This document shows positions 9,838-17,658 of a stretch of 64,000 nt of DNA, in pieces; position 1 is the first letter of the stretch, and every line of letters starts with the position of its first letter. A program made the translations under genes and the position numbers. Origin of the DNA: an uncultured Clostridia bacterium (GTDB lineage Bacteria > Bacillota > Clostridia > Christensenellales > Borkfalkiaceae); assembly GCA_937912025.1 (NCBI GenBank), contig CALDOZ010000003.1:1-64000 (forward strand). Direction: 5' to 3'. A model generated the notes under the pieces. The model did no database searches. It saw only the letters and a list, made by a program, of their open reading frames with translations, and was not told the DNA's origin.

Positions 9838-10093
9838 AAATACTCCTAATTAGTTTACGTTAACTTTATTATTTAAAATAGTAAACTTAGTATAAGTTTA
9901 ACATAACAACAAATTTTTTCAATAGTTTTTGCAAATTTTTAAACATATTTTGTTTGTTTACTGCTTTTAGTGAAATAATTTTACGCAATGCAACCTTTTA
10001 TAAAAAAAGTTTTAAAATTTTTAAAAAACCGCTTTAAAACGTTTGATATTTTTAAAAGTTTGTGATATTATACTTATGCTTTAAACGAGGTAT

Positions 10094-10180
10094 GCGGCTG
10101 TGGCGGAACTGGCAGACGCATAAGACTAAGGATCTTATGAAGGCTACTTCGTGCAGGTTCAAGTCCTGTCAGCCGCACCA
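10094..10180 (+). tRNA. tRNA-Leu (anticodon AAG)
   Basis: An 87-nt class II tRNA: acceptor stem GCGGCTG/CAGCCGC, anticodon stem TAAGA/TCTTA around loop CTAAGGA (anticodon AAG, reads CUU), a long variable arm, T-arm GGTTCAAGTCC and encoded CCA. It is followed directly by a terminator and then by phage relic sequence, so its 3' end may have been an integration target. Confidence 0.96.
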
Positions 10181-10218
10181 AAAAATGCAATTCTACTTTT
10201 GTAGGGTTGCATTTTTTA
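10181..10218 (+). terminator. tRNA-Leu terminator
   Basis: Stem AAAATGCAA/TTGCATTTT extended by TTCTAC/GTAG, ending in a T-run, immediately after the CCA end. Confidence 0.85.
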
Positions 10219-10225
10219 TTGTCTT

Positions 10226-10533
10226 TACGTTTTTGACGGGACTCAAAACAAGAGCACGAAGCATGCATCGAGTCTTGGAATAACTTTAAAGGCGTTGACG
10301 TTCTAATTGAAAACAACGTTACTTAGGCGTAACGTCGAATAAAATTTTAATAAACCAAAGAGAAATAGTTAATGGAAAAATAATTTTAAATAAAAAACCA
10401 CGCCGGCGGTTAAGCAGGGCGTGGGGTGGAGCGCTCTCGAGTTAGCACTCCTGCCTAAATAGCAATATTAGTATATGCTATTTTACTAAAATTGTCAATA
10501 AAAAAACAAAAAAGGAAGAAAAAACAATGAAAA
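10226..10533 (+). pseudogene. Relic of a phage related to the 14-27 kb prophage
   Basis: Bases 10226-10344 are a near copy of the 3' end of the RepL-like gene in the prophage (24767-24885). Bases 10497-10533 copy the leader and start of the next prophage gene (about 24881-24917). Within the shared coding stretch the three substitutions before the stop region are silent (GCG/GCA, AAC/AAT, TTC/TTT), and one extra base upstream breaks the frame. The pattern says the relic descends from a related functional phage, not from a recent copy of this one. About 150 bp absent from the prophage sit between the two matches and hold a small RNA gene. Confidence 0.82.
10391..10463 (-). ncRNA. Candidate small RNA with its own promoter and terminator
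   Basis: On the minus strand, TTGACA (10498-10493), a 17-bp spacer and TATACT (10475-10470) form a near-perfect promoter. About 72 nt later a rho-independent terminator follows (stem CCACGCC/GGCGTGG, 10424-10398, then six T). The RNA also folds a hairpin GGAG-GCT/AGC-CTCC near its middle. There is no ORF. It lies antisense between two phage replication-gene fragments, a position used by plasmid copy-control RNAs, but that role is inference. I do not recognise the family. Confidence 0.65.
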
Positions 10534-10550
10534 TGTATATTGTAATATTA

Positions 10551-10578
10551 AATGCGAAGAGAGATTTTCGCATTTTTT
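10551..10578 (+). terminator. Terminator in the phage relic
   Basis: Stem AATGCGAA/TTCGCATT followed by seven T, inside a 30-codon remnant ORF that begins at 10529 behind the phage-type leader. The remaining bases to 10736 hold no gene I can support. Confidence 0.6.
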
Positions 10579-10736
10579 TACTTTTTAGCGCAATCAAAGG
10601 GACTAAAAATAAAAAATAGGAGTTACTGCAGAAAAAAATCATTTCTTCCATACGTTGCTTAGCATAACCGTGCCGTCGGGCTAATAACGACAACACCTTA
10701 TAATAAACTACTAAAATCTATTAAATTTTAAAACAA

Positions 10737-10769
10737 AAACCGCCCTTTTTAATAAGGACGGTTTATTTT
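10737..10769 (-). terminator. sstT terminator
   Basis: Imperfect stem formed by AAACCGTCCTTATT and AAAAAGGGCGGTTT (minus strand) followed by T-rich sequence just beyond the sstT stop codon. Confidence 0.8.
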
Positions 10770-10776
10770 AATTATA

Positions 10777-12066
10777 TTATTCAGCAATGTTTTGTAATGC
10801 TTTTTGTTTTTCTTTTTCAGTAAAATAAATTGGTTTGCCTTGCTTTTTCCAATCCATAAATTCAGCGGTTGCAGCGAACATAACGTCACCAGACGAGTTA
10901 AGAGCAGTTTCAACAGAGTCTTGAATAACGCCGATAGTAAATCCTACGCCTACAACTTGCATTGCTACGTTAGCGTCAACGCCTAAGAGCGAGCATGCCA
11001 TAGGTATTAAAAGCAACGAACCACCAGGCACGCCGGAAGCGCCACACGCGCCGAGCGTTGCTACAAAACTTAATATTATAGCGATAAAGAAATTTACTTC
11101 AACACCTGTAGAGAATGCCGCCGCCAAACTCATTACGGTAATAGTAATGGCAGCGCCGTCCATATTTATAGTAGCGCCGAGCGGTATTGATACAGAATAA
11201 TAATCTTCTTCTAAGCCAAGGTCTTTACAAAGTTTCATATTAACTGGAATATTAGCAGCCGAACTTCTTGTAAAGAAGGCTTGAATACCACTTTCTTTTA
11301 AGCAACGTAACACAAGCGGATACGGATTGCGACCAAGACATATAAACATAATAAACGGATTTATTACTAAAGATACGGTAAGCATACAACCAACAAGCAA
11401 TAACAAAAGTTGACCGTAACCAACAAAAATATCTAACCCGTTAGAACTTACAGCGTCAAACACAAGACCTACTATACCAAACGGAGCAAATTGAATAATC
11501 CATCCTATAACTCTTGAAACGCCGTTAGATAAATCTTCTAACGCATTTTTAGTATTGTTACTTGCAAGAGAGCGAAGGGCTATACCTAATAAAATCGCCC
11601 ACGTTAAAATACCAACGTAATTACCGTTAACTATAGCAGAAACGGGATTTTCAATCATATTAGTAAGTAAAGCCGTAAAAACTGCCGATAAGTCTGACGG
11701 CGGATTATATCCTTCTTCCGGCGCTTTTAATTGAATATTGATTTTGAAAATAAAACTCATTGTCGTTGCAAAAATAGCGGCAATAAGAGTGCTTACTAAA
11801 TAAAGCGCGATAACTTTAGCAAATCTACTACCTATCCCCTTCCCCGCCGTTGATAACGAACTAACTATTAATACAAAAACGAGTATTGGGGCAAGCGCTT
11901 TCAACGCGCCTACAAACATTGTACCAAATATTGCTAATGCTTTTGCGTTAGGCAATAAAATTCCAAGCACAGCGCCTATTACAAGACCAATGGCTATACG
12001 AATTATAAGCGGACATTTAACGTACCCGTTAACTATGGCGCTAAAAAATTTTTTTATTGCTGACAT
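10777..12066 (-). CDS. sstT: Serine/threonine:Na+ symporter SstT
   Basis: A 429-residue inner-membrane transporter of the dicarboxylate/amino acid:cation symporter fold that takes up serine and threonine with Na+. The family's hairpin-loop serine motif (FFTRSSAANIPVNM, about 280), the NMDG motif (ATINMDGAAI, about 316) and the conserved C-terminal QDSVETALNSSGD are all present. Length matches SstT (400-430 aa). Single gene with a GGAG site and its own terminator. The SstT assignment rests on closeness to that subgroup over glutamate carriers. Confidence 0.93.
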   Translation of the reverse strand: MSAIKKFFSAIVNGYVKCPLIIRIAIGLVIGAVLGILLPNAKALAIFGTMFVGALKALAPILVFVLIVSSLSTAGKGIGSRFAKVIALYLVSTLIAAIFATTMSFIFKINIQLKAPEEGYNPPSDLSAVFTALLTNMIENPVSAIVNGNYVGILTWAILLGIALRSLASNNTKNALEDLSNGVSRVIGWIIQFAPFGIVGLVFDAVSSNGLDIFVGYGQLLLLLVGCMLTVSLVINPFIMFICLGRNPYPLVLRCLKESGIQAFFTRSSAANIPVNMKLCKDLGLEEDYYSVSIPLGATINMDGAAITITVMSLAAAFSTGVEVNFFIAIILSFVATLGACGASGVPGGSLLLIPMACSLLGVDANVAMQVVGVGFTIGVIQDSVETALNSSGDVMFAATAEFMDWKKQGKPIYFTEKEKQKALQNIAE

Positions 12067-12146
12067 AAAATTCTCCTAAGTAAATTAATACACGACAATT
12101 TTACTATAAAACGTAAATAATTGCAATACTTTTTATACAATAAAAT

Positions 12147-12176
12147 AAAACCCTACTATGGTTAGTAAGGTTTATT
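12147..12176 (-). terminator. Terminator of the 117-aa membrane protein gene
   Basis: Imperfect stem AAACCTTACTA/TAGTAGGGTTT (minus strand) followed by a T-rich run just downstream of the stop codon at 12185. Confidence 0.7.
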
Positions 12177-12184
12177 AGATTATT

Positions 12185-12538
12185 TTATTTAACGTTTAAA
12201 GCGTCGTTTGCAAGTTTAACAATTTCGTTTGCGTATTTTTTCTTTCTTGCTTTTAAAATTTTAGTGTATATTGGATAATTAACTCCTACTAATACCATTC
12301 CGATAACGCCTATAACAATACCTAAAGGCATAGAGTTGCCAATTACGCCCATTGCTAAACTCATTCCTAAACCAAGAACAAGCGCGCCTATTATACCAAG
12401 CGTATAAGTAAATATTAGCGCTGGTGTTTTTACCTTTTTATCAAGCGACTTAATTTTGTCAACTTCGCTTTGCTTAACTTCATTTCTACCGTATTCTTGG
12501 GTAATGCCTTTTAAAAATTCAATTTCTTTTTCGTTCAT
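12185..12538 (-). CDS. Small two-helix membrane protein, unknown
   Basis: A 117-residue protein with a charged N-terminal 35 residues, two closely spaced transmembrane helices (about 38-60 and 65-88, rich in Gly/Met) and a basic tail. Similar short proteins occur widely in Clostridia without a proven function. Good ribosome site (GGAG) and its own terminator, so it is expressed alone. No catalytic motif is visible. Confidence 0.7.
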   Translation of the reverse strand: MNEKEIEFLKGITQEYGRNEVKQSEVDKIKSLDKKVKTPALIFTYTLGIIGALVLGLGMSLAMGVIGNSMPLGIVIGVIGMVLVGVNYPIYTKILKARKKKYANEIVKLANDALNVK

Positions 12539-12661
12539 AATAACGTCTCCTTTAATTTTTTACAACGCTATTATACGATTAAGTTATTTGTAAATTAATA
12601 ACAAACGGTAAGTAAATTGAAAAAGGTTTGTTAAAGTTTTGTAAAAACGCTAAAATTTTTA

Positions 12662-13561
12662 TTAGTCAAGTGGTTCGTCGCTTCTACGAATAGGTAAATA
12701 TCCATACCCTGCAAGCCACGGTCCGTTATGACATCCGCTTACGGTAGACATAATAACCGCTTCGTGATTACATTCAATTCCGTATTCTTTTTCAATGACT
12801 TTTAACTTCTCAATAAGCGACGGGCCGGTATAAATATGGAATAAAATATAATCTTCACTTTTTCTATCGCCAATTATATCTTTTAAAATTTCGCAAGTTT
12901 TGTTAAGGGCGTTCTTTTGAGTTCTTACGCTACAAAGCGGAACAATTTCACCCTCGCGCGAAAAATGTATTACTGGACAAATTGAAAGCATTTTACCAAA
13001 AAACGCTTTTCCGCCTTTAAGTCTACCATTATAAATAAGATAATCAAGTTTACCGTCAACGCCGATAAATTCTTGCCTATCCATCATCCAGTTAAGTTCT
13101 TTTAAAATAACGTCAGACGGAACGTCTTTTTTAATCATTTCGGCAGTTTTTATAGCGAGTAAACCTTCGCCAAAACACGTTATTTTAGAATTTATAACGT
13201 TAATTTTGATTTTATCTTTATACTCTTCTGCAATAAGACGTAGTAAGTTATACGTTCCGCCAAGCGCCGAACTTATAGCAATAACGAAAATTTCGTCGTA
13301 ACCATCGCTAACTGCCTTATCGTAATGCTCTTTAATTTCGGTTACAGTTGGCATGTCGGTATGCGGAAGATTATTTTTAACGTCTTGCAAAGTTTCTAAA
13401 TCTTCATAAAACTTAACGGGATCTAAACCAACGCCTTCAAGATATTCTTTACCTTTAAAAAACATATGAATACGAATAATGCCGATATCATGCTCTTTTA
13501 AATACCTTTCGGGTGCGTATTCAAGACAACCCGTAGACGTACAAAACACTTTTCTTTTCAT
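12662..13561 (-). CDS. DegV family fatty-acid-binding protein
   Basis: A 299-residue DegV-fold protein. In Gram-positive bacteria these bind a fatty acid and hand it to fatty acid kinase (FakB role). The family's two-domain layout is visible: N-terminal DLGIIRIHMFFKG-like start, then VISSALGGTYNLLRL-type ligand loop (ISSALGGTY near 98), then a C-terminal domain with GPSLIEKLK. The kinase partner is not in the window. Single gene behind a GGAG site. Confidence 0.88.
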   Translation of the reverse strand: MKRKVFCTSTGCLEYAPERYLKEHDIGIIRIHMFFKGKEYLEGVGLDPVKFYEDLETLQDVKNNLPHTDMPTVTEIKEHYDKAVSDGYDEIFVIAISSALGGTYNLLRLIAEEYKDKIKINVINSKITCFGEGLLAIKTAEMIKKDVPSDVILKELNWMMDRQEFIGVDGKLDYLIYNGRLKGGKAFFGKMLSICPVIHFSREGEIVPLCSVRTQKNALNKTCEILKDIIGDRKSEDYILFHIYTGPSLIEKLKVIEKEYGIECNHEAVIMSTVSGCHNGPWLAGYGYLPIRRSDEPLD

Positions 13562-13638
13562 AATTTCTCCTTTATAAGAAAACTGATTGTTTATAGTTTA
13601 ACTTACAAAGGTTAAAATTAGGTAAATTATTAAACTTT

Positions 13639-14166
13639 TTAAATAACGATTAACTTTTCAGATATAGGTTTGCGTTTTTTAGGACGTAACGGACTATTTG
13701 AATAGCCTACCGCAATTACGATATTGCATTCTTCGTCGTCGCTATAATTTACGGCTTCTTTAAGTTTTTTACCGTTCACCCAGCCTAAAATACAAGTTTC
13801 AAGACCTTTTGACTTGGCAACGAGTGTTAAATACGCAATAAGTTCGCCAACGTCGTACTTTACGAAATGATTTTTATCAAATTTAAGCGATGAACCGGGT
13901 AATAACTTTGCGTTTTGCTCGCACACAACAAAAAACGCGCCCGCTTTAGAGACAAATTTATTTAGCCCTAAATCTTGAACGCTTGATGCAACCTTTTTCA
14001 TTTTTTCTTCGTCTGTAACAAGATAAATTTTCCACGGTTGACTATTACAAGCGGACGGAGCAAGTAAGGCTGTTTTTACAATTTCGCTAAGTAATTCAAC
14101 GGGCGGTTTTTCTCCTGTAAAATCACGACAAGACTGACGAGTGTTTATAACTTCAATTATATCCAT
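13639..14166 (-). CDS. Nitroreductase family FMN-dependent oxidoreductase
   Basis: A 175-residue flavoprotein. The N-terminal INTRQSCRDF motif and SACNSQPWKIY are the FMN-binding signatures of the nitroreductase family, and ETCILGWVNG near residue 130 is the second FMN-contact region. Substrate unknown. I start at the ATG at 14166, which follows AGAGGT; an in-frame codon at 14193 has no such site. It is on its own, facing away from tRNA-Gln. Confidence 0.9.
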   Translation of the reverse strand: MDIIEVINTRQSCRDFTGEKPPVELLSEIVKTALLAPSACNSQPWKIYLVTDEEKMKKVASSVQDLGLNKFVSKAGAFFVVCEQNAKLLPGSSLKFDKNHFVKYDVGELIAYLTLVAKSKGLETCILGWVNGKKLKEAVNYSDDEECNIVIAVGYSNSPLRPKKRKPISEKLIVI

Positions 14167-14346
14167 ATAATTTACCTCTTTTACTTTATACAACTATGTT
14201 ATCATTTTTTGCTAAAATTGTAAATATCGTTAATACTTTTAGTTGAAAATTTGTATAATTATTTTATTTTTATATGCAATTATTTTTAAAACGCCAATAA
14301 AAGAGTTGTATTTTTGCAAAATTTTTGATATTATATGAAATCATAT

Positions 14347-14422
14347 TGGGGTGTCGCCAAGCGGTAAGGCTACGGACTCTGACTCCGTCACTTCGGGGGT
14401 TCAAATCCCTCCACCCCAGCCA
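14347..14422 (+). tRNA. tRNA-Gln (anticodon CTG), prophage target
   Basis: A 76-nt tRNA: acceptor TGGGGTG/CACCCCA, anticodon stem ACGGA/TCCGT around loop CTCTGAC (anticodon CTG, reads CAG), T-arm GGGGGTTCAAATCCCTC and encoded CCA. Its 3' 46 nt are repeated at 26969-27014, and its last 20 nt again at 27201-27220 and 30014-30033, marking it as a repeated integration site. Confidence 0.97.
14377..14422 (+). repeat. attL (46 bp, inside tRNA-Gln)
   Basis: Perfect match to 26969-27014, running from the anticodon loop to CCA. The integrase gene is 115 bp away, as expected for a tRNA-targeting phage. Confidence 0.93.
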
Positions 14423-14537
14423 AAATTTAGCATTTTATCGTTAATTTTGAGTTTTTTCAACTCAAGCGGTAAAATGCTTTTTTATGCGGTTTTAGGGGTA
14501 AAAACCTTAAAAGTTGGGCGTAAGTTGGGTGTAAAAT

Positions 14538-15731
14538 TTAATTTATATCTACGATATAGTTTACCTTTTCGGCTTCGGCGCGTAAATATTCGGCGCTATA
14601 AACGGTGTAACCACGATTAATACGCGAAGACTTAACGTCGCTATCTTCTTCGTGCCCTGCCCATAACATAACAGCCTCAAGGTTAACGCCCGATTCTTTA
14701 CACCGGGTTATAAACGTATAGCGCAGTTCGTGCGTATGGTGGTTAGGTAAAACGCGCTTGAGCGTATTATAAACAGAACTAACGCTTGTATTTTTCGCTT
14801 TTTCAAAATCAACGTAAGGTAAAACTCGTTTAAACACCGGTGTAAACGGTATCGAGCGCAACACTTCGCCTTTACCCATTTTAGTTTTAGACGTTATAAC
14901 CGTTAATTCGTTATCGCCTACCGTTAACGTTTTAAGTTCAGAACGGCGCAAACCGAAGTATAAAAGCACCAGCAACGCTGACGACGTTGCGCCGTCAAGG
15001 TTATGCAAGCAGTAATTAACAAGCGTTTTTTCTTCTTCGAGCGTAAGTGGTGTGCCCTTTTTCTTTTGTCGCTTAGGTAAAACAATTTTAGCCATTGGCG
15101 ACGGAAAGTTAAAGTCTGAAGACGCTAAATCGAAAATGCAACGTAGAATTAAATGCAGTTTTTCGGCTTTACGGCATTTGCCCTCGTCAATCATACTAAA
15201 TAAATACGTTTGGAGAACGTCGCGCGTAATTTCGTTTAAGTATTTACCCTTAAACGTTGGTATTAAATCTACGTTAATACTGCGTTCGTATTCTTCGTGC
15301 GTACTTAGTTTAGTTGTACGTTTTTTAATTTCAAGCCATTTTAGCGCAAAATCGCTAAAAAGCACCGTTGAACTTGTTTTAGGTAGCGCCGTAGGTAGTA
15401 TATCGTTTAATTTTTGTAAAAATTTTTGTTTTGCCGTTTCAAGCACTTTGCTTGAAGCGGTTATTTTATTACCGTTAAACTGACAACGAATTTCGTAAAC
15501 GCCGTTAGAACGTTTACGAACGGTTGCGCGTATACGGTTTGATTTAAATAGCAATTTAATGTGTTTAGGCAATTTTTCTATCTCCTTTTCAGTAAAGTAA
15601 ATTGCCAATTCTTCCCCGGAGCGCGCAGCGTCGCGTTCCTCTTTAAACTTTTCGGCTTTTAAAGCGCCGACAACTTCTGATAGCGCTAATTTAATTTTCT
15701 CAAGCGCTACAATGTAATTATCTACCGTCAT
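14538..15731 (-). CDS. int: Tyrosine-type site-specific integrase
   Basis: A 397-residue phage integrase that would insert and excise the element at tRNA-Gln. Order: N-terminal extension, an arm-type DNA-binding region (about 65-115), SAM-like core-binding domain (about 123-205) and the catalytic domain. Catalytic residues are visible: Arg262 in YFGLRRSEL, His334 and Arg337 in HTHELRYTF, His360 in WAGH, and a nucleophile Tyr in the 375-382 cluster. It starts behind GGAGG and reads toward attL. It appears intact. Confidence 0.95.
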   Translation of the reverse strand: MTVDNYIVALEKIKLALSEVVGALKAEKFKEERDAARSGEELAIYFTEKEIEKLPKHIKLLFKSNRIRATVRKRSNGVYEIRCQFNGNKITASSKVLETAKQKFLQKLNDILPTALPKTSSTVLFSDFALKWLEIKKRTTKLSTHEEYERSINVDLIPTFKGKYLNEITRDVLQTYLFSMIDEGKCRKAEKLHLILRCIFDLASSDFNFPSPMAKIVLPKRQKKKGTPLTLEEEKTLVNYCLHNLDGATSSALLVLLYFGLRRSELKTLTVGDNELTVITSKTKMGKGEVLRSIPFTPVFKRVLPYVDFEKAKNTSVSSVYNTLKRVLPNHHTHELRYTFITRCKESGVNLEAVMLWAGHEEDSDVKSSRINRGYTVYSAEYLRAEAEKVNYIVDIN

Positions 15732-15845
15732 TTTTTAAACCTCCTTAATTTACGGTAGTTTAAGAATAACGGTTTTTTTGCTTTACGACTTATTAAGGAC
15801 TTTAGTAAATTTCACGCGCTGAAATTTACTACAAAATAAATAGTT

Positions 15846-16172
15846 TTAATACGCTAATGCTTTAACAAAACCTATCGCTTGATATTGCTCCTCGAGTGTA
15901 AGAAGTTTAAACGTTGCAAGCATTTCGCTTTCTTCTTTAGTAAGCGTTAGCGCCGAACTCTGCGCTGTAACTATTCCGTATTCATTTTCGTTGCCTATTA
16001 AGTAATCTACCGTGCAACCGAATATGGCGCTTAATTTCTTTAAGTCGTCGATATTAGGTTGTGTTCTATTAGATTCCCAACTTGAAACACAAGTACGAAC
16101 ATAGCCAAGTTTTTTTGCTAAATCTTCCTGCGTTAATTTTAAATTTTCTCTTAATTCTTTTATTTTAAGCAT
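15846..16172 (-). CDS. XRE family prophage repressor
   Basis: A 108-residue CI/Cro-like repressor. The N-terminal helix-turn-helix is clear (LTQEDLAKKLGYVRTCVSSW, about 12-31), followed by the usual AIFGCTVDYLIG. The C-terminal 40 residues are helical and probably dimerise. It is divergent from the early operon, and the 130-bp space between holds a consensus promoter with repeated operators. Strong AGGAGG site. It likely maintains lysogeny by blocking the rightward promoter. Confidence 0.93.
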   Translation of the reverse strand: MLKIKELRENLKLTQEDLAKKLGYVRTCVSSWESNRTQPNIDDLKKLSAIFGCTVDYLIGNENEYGIVTAQSSALTLTKEESEMLATFKLLTLEEQYQAIGFVKALAY

Positions 16173-16198
16173 TTTTTACCTCCTATTAAAAAAATTAT

Positions 16199-16274
16199 GA
16201 CACAAATTGTAACTTTTCGCTTGACACGACACAAAACATAGCGTATAATCACAAGCAAGGACACAGATTGTGTC
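16199..16274 (+). promoter_or_regulatory. Early promoter with three repressor operators
   Basis: TTGACA (16221-16226), 17-bp spacer, TATAAT (16244-16249): a perfect rightward promoter. Operator-like sites surround it: GACACAAATTGTAAC (16199-16213), a half-site GACACAAAA (16228-16236) in the spacer, and the perfect palindrome GACACAGATTGTGTC (16260-16274). Binding would occlude the promoter. Confidence 0.85.
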
Positions 16275-16303
16275 TATAAACAAAAAAAGGAAGATTACAA
16301 AAA

Positions 16304-16894
16304 ATGAAATTATTAACTACATTTGAGAATGTATGCGCTACTTTTAAAGCGTATAACGAAACTAACGGCATTTCTTACGGCGAATCTAAACACGCGGAAC
16401 TTAAAGCGTATATCGTTTACAAGAAATGCAATTTTACTTTAGACTACACAGAAGCCGAACGTACGTATGAAATATCTAACCAATGCGGTAAAAAGTTTTT
16501 TGCTACACCGTCTGGCTCGCAAAGTATGTACGGCTACAGCCTTGACGGTAGCGACTGGGGCGTACGTCTTGATAAATACGACTGGGAAATTGACTACTGC
16601 TACTATAATACCGACGATTTTATAGCGTTAGAAAATGAACAAAACGACCTTGTTAAAGTTATTCGTTTTTTAATGAAACGTAAAACCGGCGTAGATAAAA
16701 ACGACTTTTTAATTAATGTTATCGATTTAATTTTTGAAAGCGACGTCCTTATGAAAGGCGTTCCACTTTGCGAAAATTGCGAATACGCCATTTTTAAAGA
16801 CGGTAATTTTGACGATTGCAACTTGCCGGAAGGTCATATGAGATATTGCCGAGATAAACTTATACAACTTGTTTTATCGGGGGTTATAAAGTAA
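16304..16894 (+). CDS. First gene of the prophage early operon, unknown
   Basis: A 196-residue soluble protein with no recognised domain. The first half is rich in aromatic and charged residues; residues about 157-184 hold four cysteines (CENCEYAIFKDGNFDDCN then RYCRD), suggesting a metal-binding knuckle. It has a GGAAG site and follows the repressor-controlled promoter directly, so it should be the first gene expressed on induction. A hairpin follows it. A replication or host-takeover role is possible but not shown. Confidence 0.75.
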   Translation: MKLLTTFENVCATFKAYNETNGISYGESKHAELKAYIVYKKCNFTLDYTEAERTYEISNQCGKKFFATPSGSQSMYGYSLDGSDWGVRLDKYDWEIDYCYYNTDDFIALENEQNDLVKVIRFLMKRKTGVDKNDFLINVIDLIFESDVLMKGVPLCENCEYAIFKDGNFDDCNLPEGHMRYCRDKLIQLVLSGVIK

Positions 16895-16938
16895 CAAATG
16901 GCGGTTTTAGTAAGTCCGCTTTTGTATCTTCCTTAGTT

Positions 16939-16967
16939 CCTATTCCGAAAAACTTTTTCGGAATAGG
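16939..16967 (+). terminator. Hairpin between early genes
   Basis: Near-perfect stem CCTATTCCGAAAAA/TTTTTCGGAATAGG with almost no loop. No T-run follows, so it may be a processing or attenuation site rather than a full terminator. Confidence 0.5.
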
Positions 16968-16998
16968 TTTACAAGGGAATAAAAAACAAAGGAATTTT

Positions 16999-17259
16999 AT
17001 GAAAGTTAATGATTTTAGGCGACTATGCCTTTCAACGTATTGGGAAAATGGCGACACCTGTAAAGGTTGTCCGCTACACGAAAAAGACGTTTGCAACGAA
17101 CAAAGTCCGGCGCAATTATGTAAAACGGCGCACGCTTACACGTTATTGCTTTTTGTGCGTAAGCGTGAAAAGGCTAAAAAAAACGCTAATAAAGACGAGA
17201 TTGACAAAATGTTCGAGCAAATAGAGAAGAAGAACGCGCGATTGAACCCGGCGCGATAG
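16999..17259 (+). CDS. Small cysteine-containing phage protein, unknown
   Basis: An 86-residue protein. The N-terminal half has CKGCPLHEKDVC with further cysteines at about 10 and 41, a plausible Zn or Fe-S site. The C-terminal half is a highly charged helix rich in Lys and Glu. Good AGGAA site. It lies between the first early gene and the zinc-ribbon miniprotein, so it belongs to the same rightward operon. Confidence 0.7.
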   Translation: MKVNDFRRLCLSTYWENGDTCKGCPLHEKDVCNEQSPAQLCKTAHAYTLLLFVRKREKAKKNANKDEIDKMFEQIEKKNARLNPAR

Positions 17260-17269
17260 CGAGGTAATT

Positions 17270-17392
17270 ATGTATACAAACAAATGTATTTATTGCGGTA
17301 TTGAAGTTCCTGAGGGCGAAATAGTGTGCCCGGTTTGTTATTACAAGTTAGAAAACGGACAAATGGTAGGTGCTAACAAATGCAAGTTATAG
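17270..17392 (+). CDS. 40-residue zinc-ribbon miniprotein
   Basis: Small ORF encoding CxxC (C6-C9) and CxxC (C20-C23), a complete zinc ribbon, with a further Cys at 38. It is preceded by GAGGTAATT and its end overlaps the start of the next gene by 13 bp, which argues for coupled translation and for it being real. Similar mini zinc ribbons in phages contact DNA or polymerase; here the role is unknown. Confidence 0.68.
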   Translation: MYTNKCIYCGIEVPEGEIVCPVCYYKLENGQMVGANKCKL

Positions 17393-17658
17393 TTAAAAAA
17401 CCGGGCGATAAATTGCGCATACAAAACGTTAAAAACACGTATTTTGATTTTTTCAAGGTTATTGGCGGAACGTTTACAGTTTTACCCATAAACAACGTTA
17501 ACGTTTATATGTCTGCTGATATGAAAGGCGAAAAGAATTTTAAAATAAACAACGTTGACGTTTGCGGAACGGTTATTATTACCGGCGCGACGGCAGACGG
17601 GCTTGAAACAGATATTAGATTAAAACACTTTGACACGGTAAGGTGTTTAGTTTATTAA
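17380..17658 (+). CDS. DUF3846-like small phage protein
   Basis: A 92-residue beta-rich protein. Start VIVKKPGDKLRIQNVKN, middle VIGGTFTVLPI and end VCGTVIITG match the shape of the DUF3846 family, small proteins common in phages and mobile elements of Gram-positive bacteria with unknown activity. Overlaps the zinc-ribbon gene and closes the early small-gene block. Confidence 0.6.
   Translation: MQVIVKKPGDKLRIQNVKNTYFDFFKVIGGTFTVLPINNVNVYMSADMKGEKNFKINNVDVCGTVIITGATADGLETDIRLKHFDTVRCLVY

Noticed and set aside
10062..10316. Open frames on both strands across tRNA-Leu
   Set aside because: They overlap the tRNA and the phage relic, lack ribosome sites and have no family features.
10478..10696. 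Leftward 72-codon frame in the relic
   Set aside because: Composition of low-complexity hydrophobic residues, no ribosome site, and it crosses relic phage sequence.
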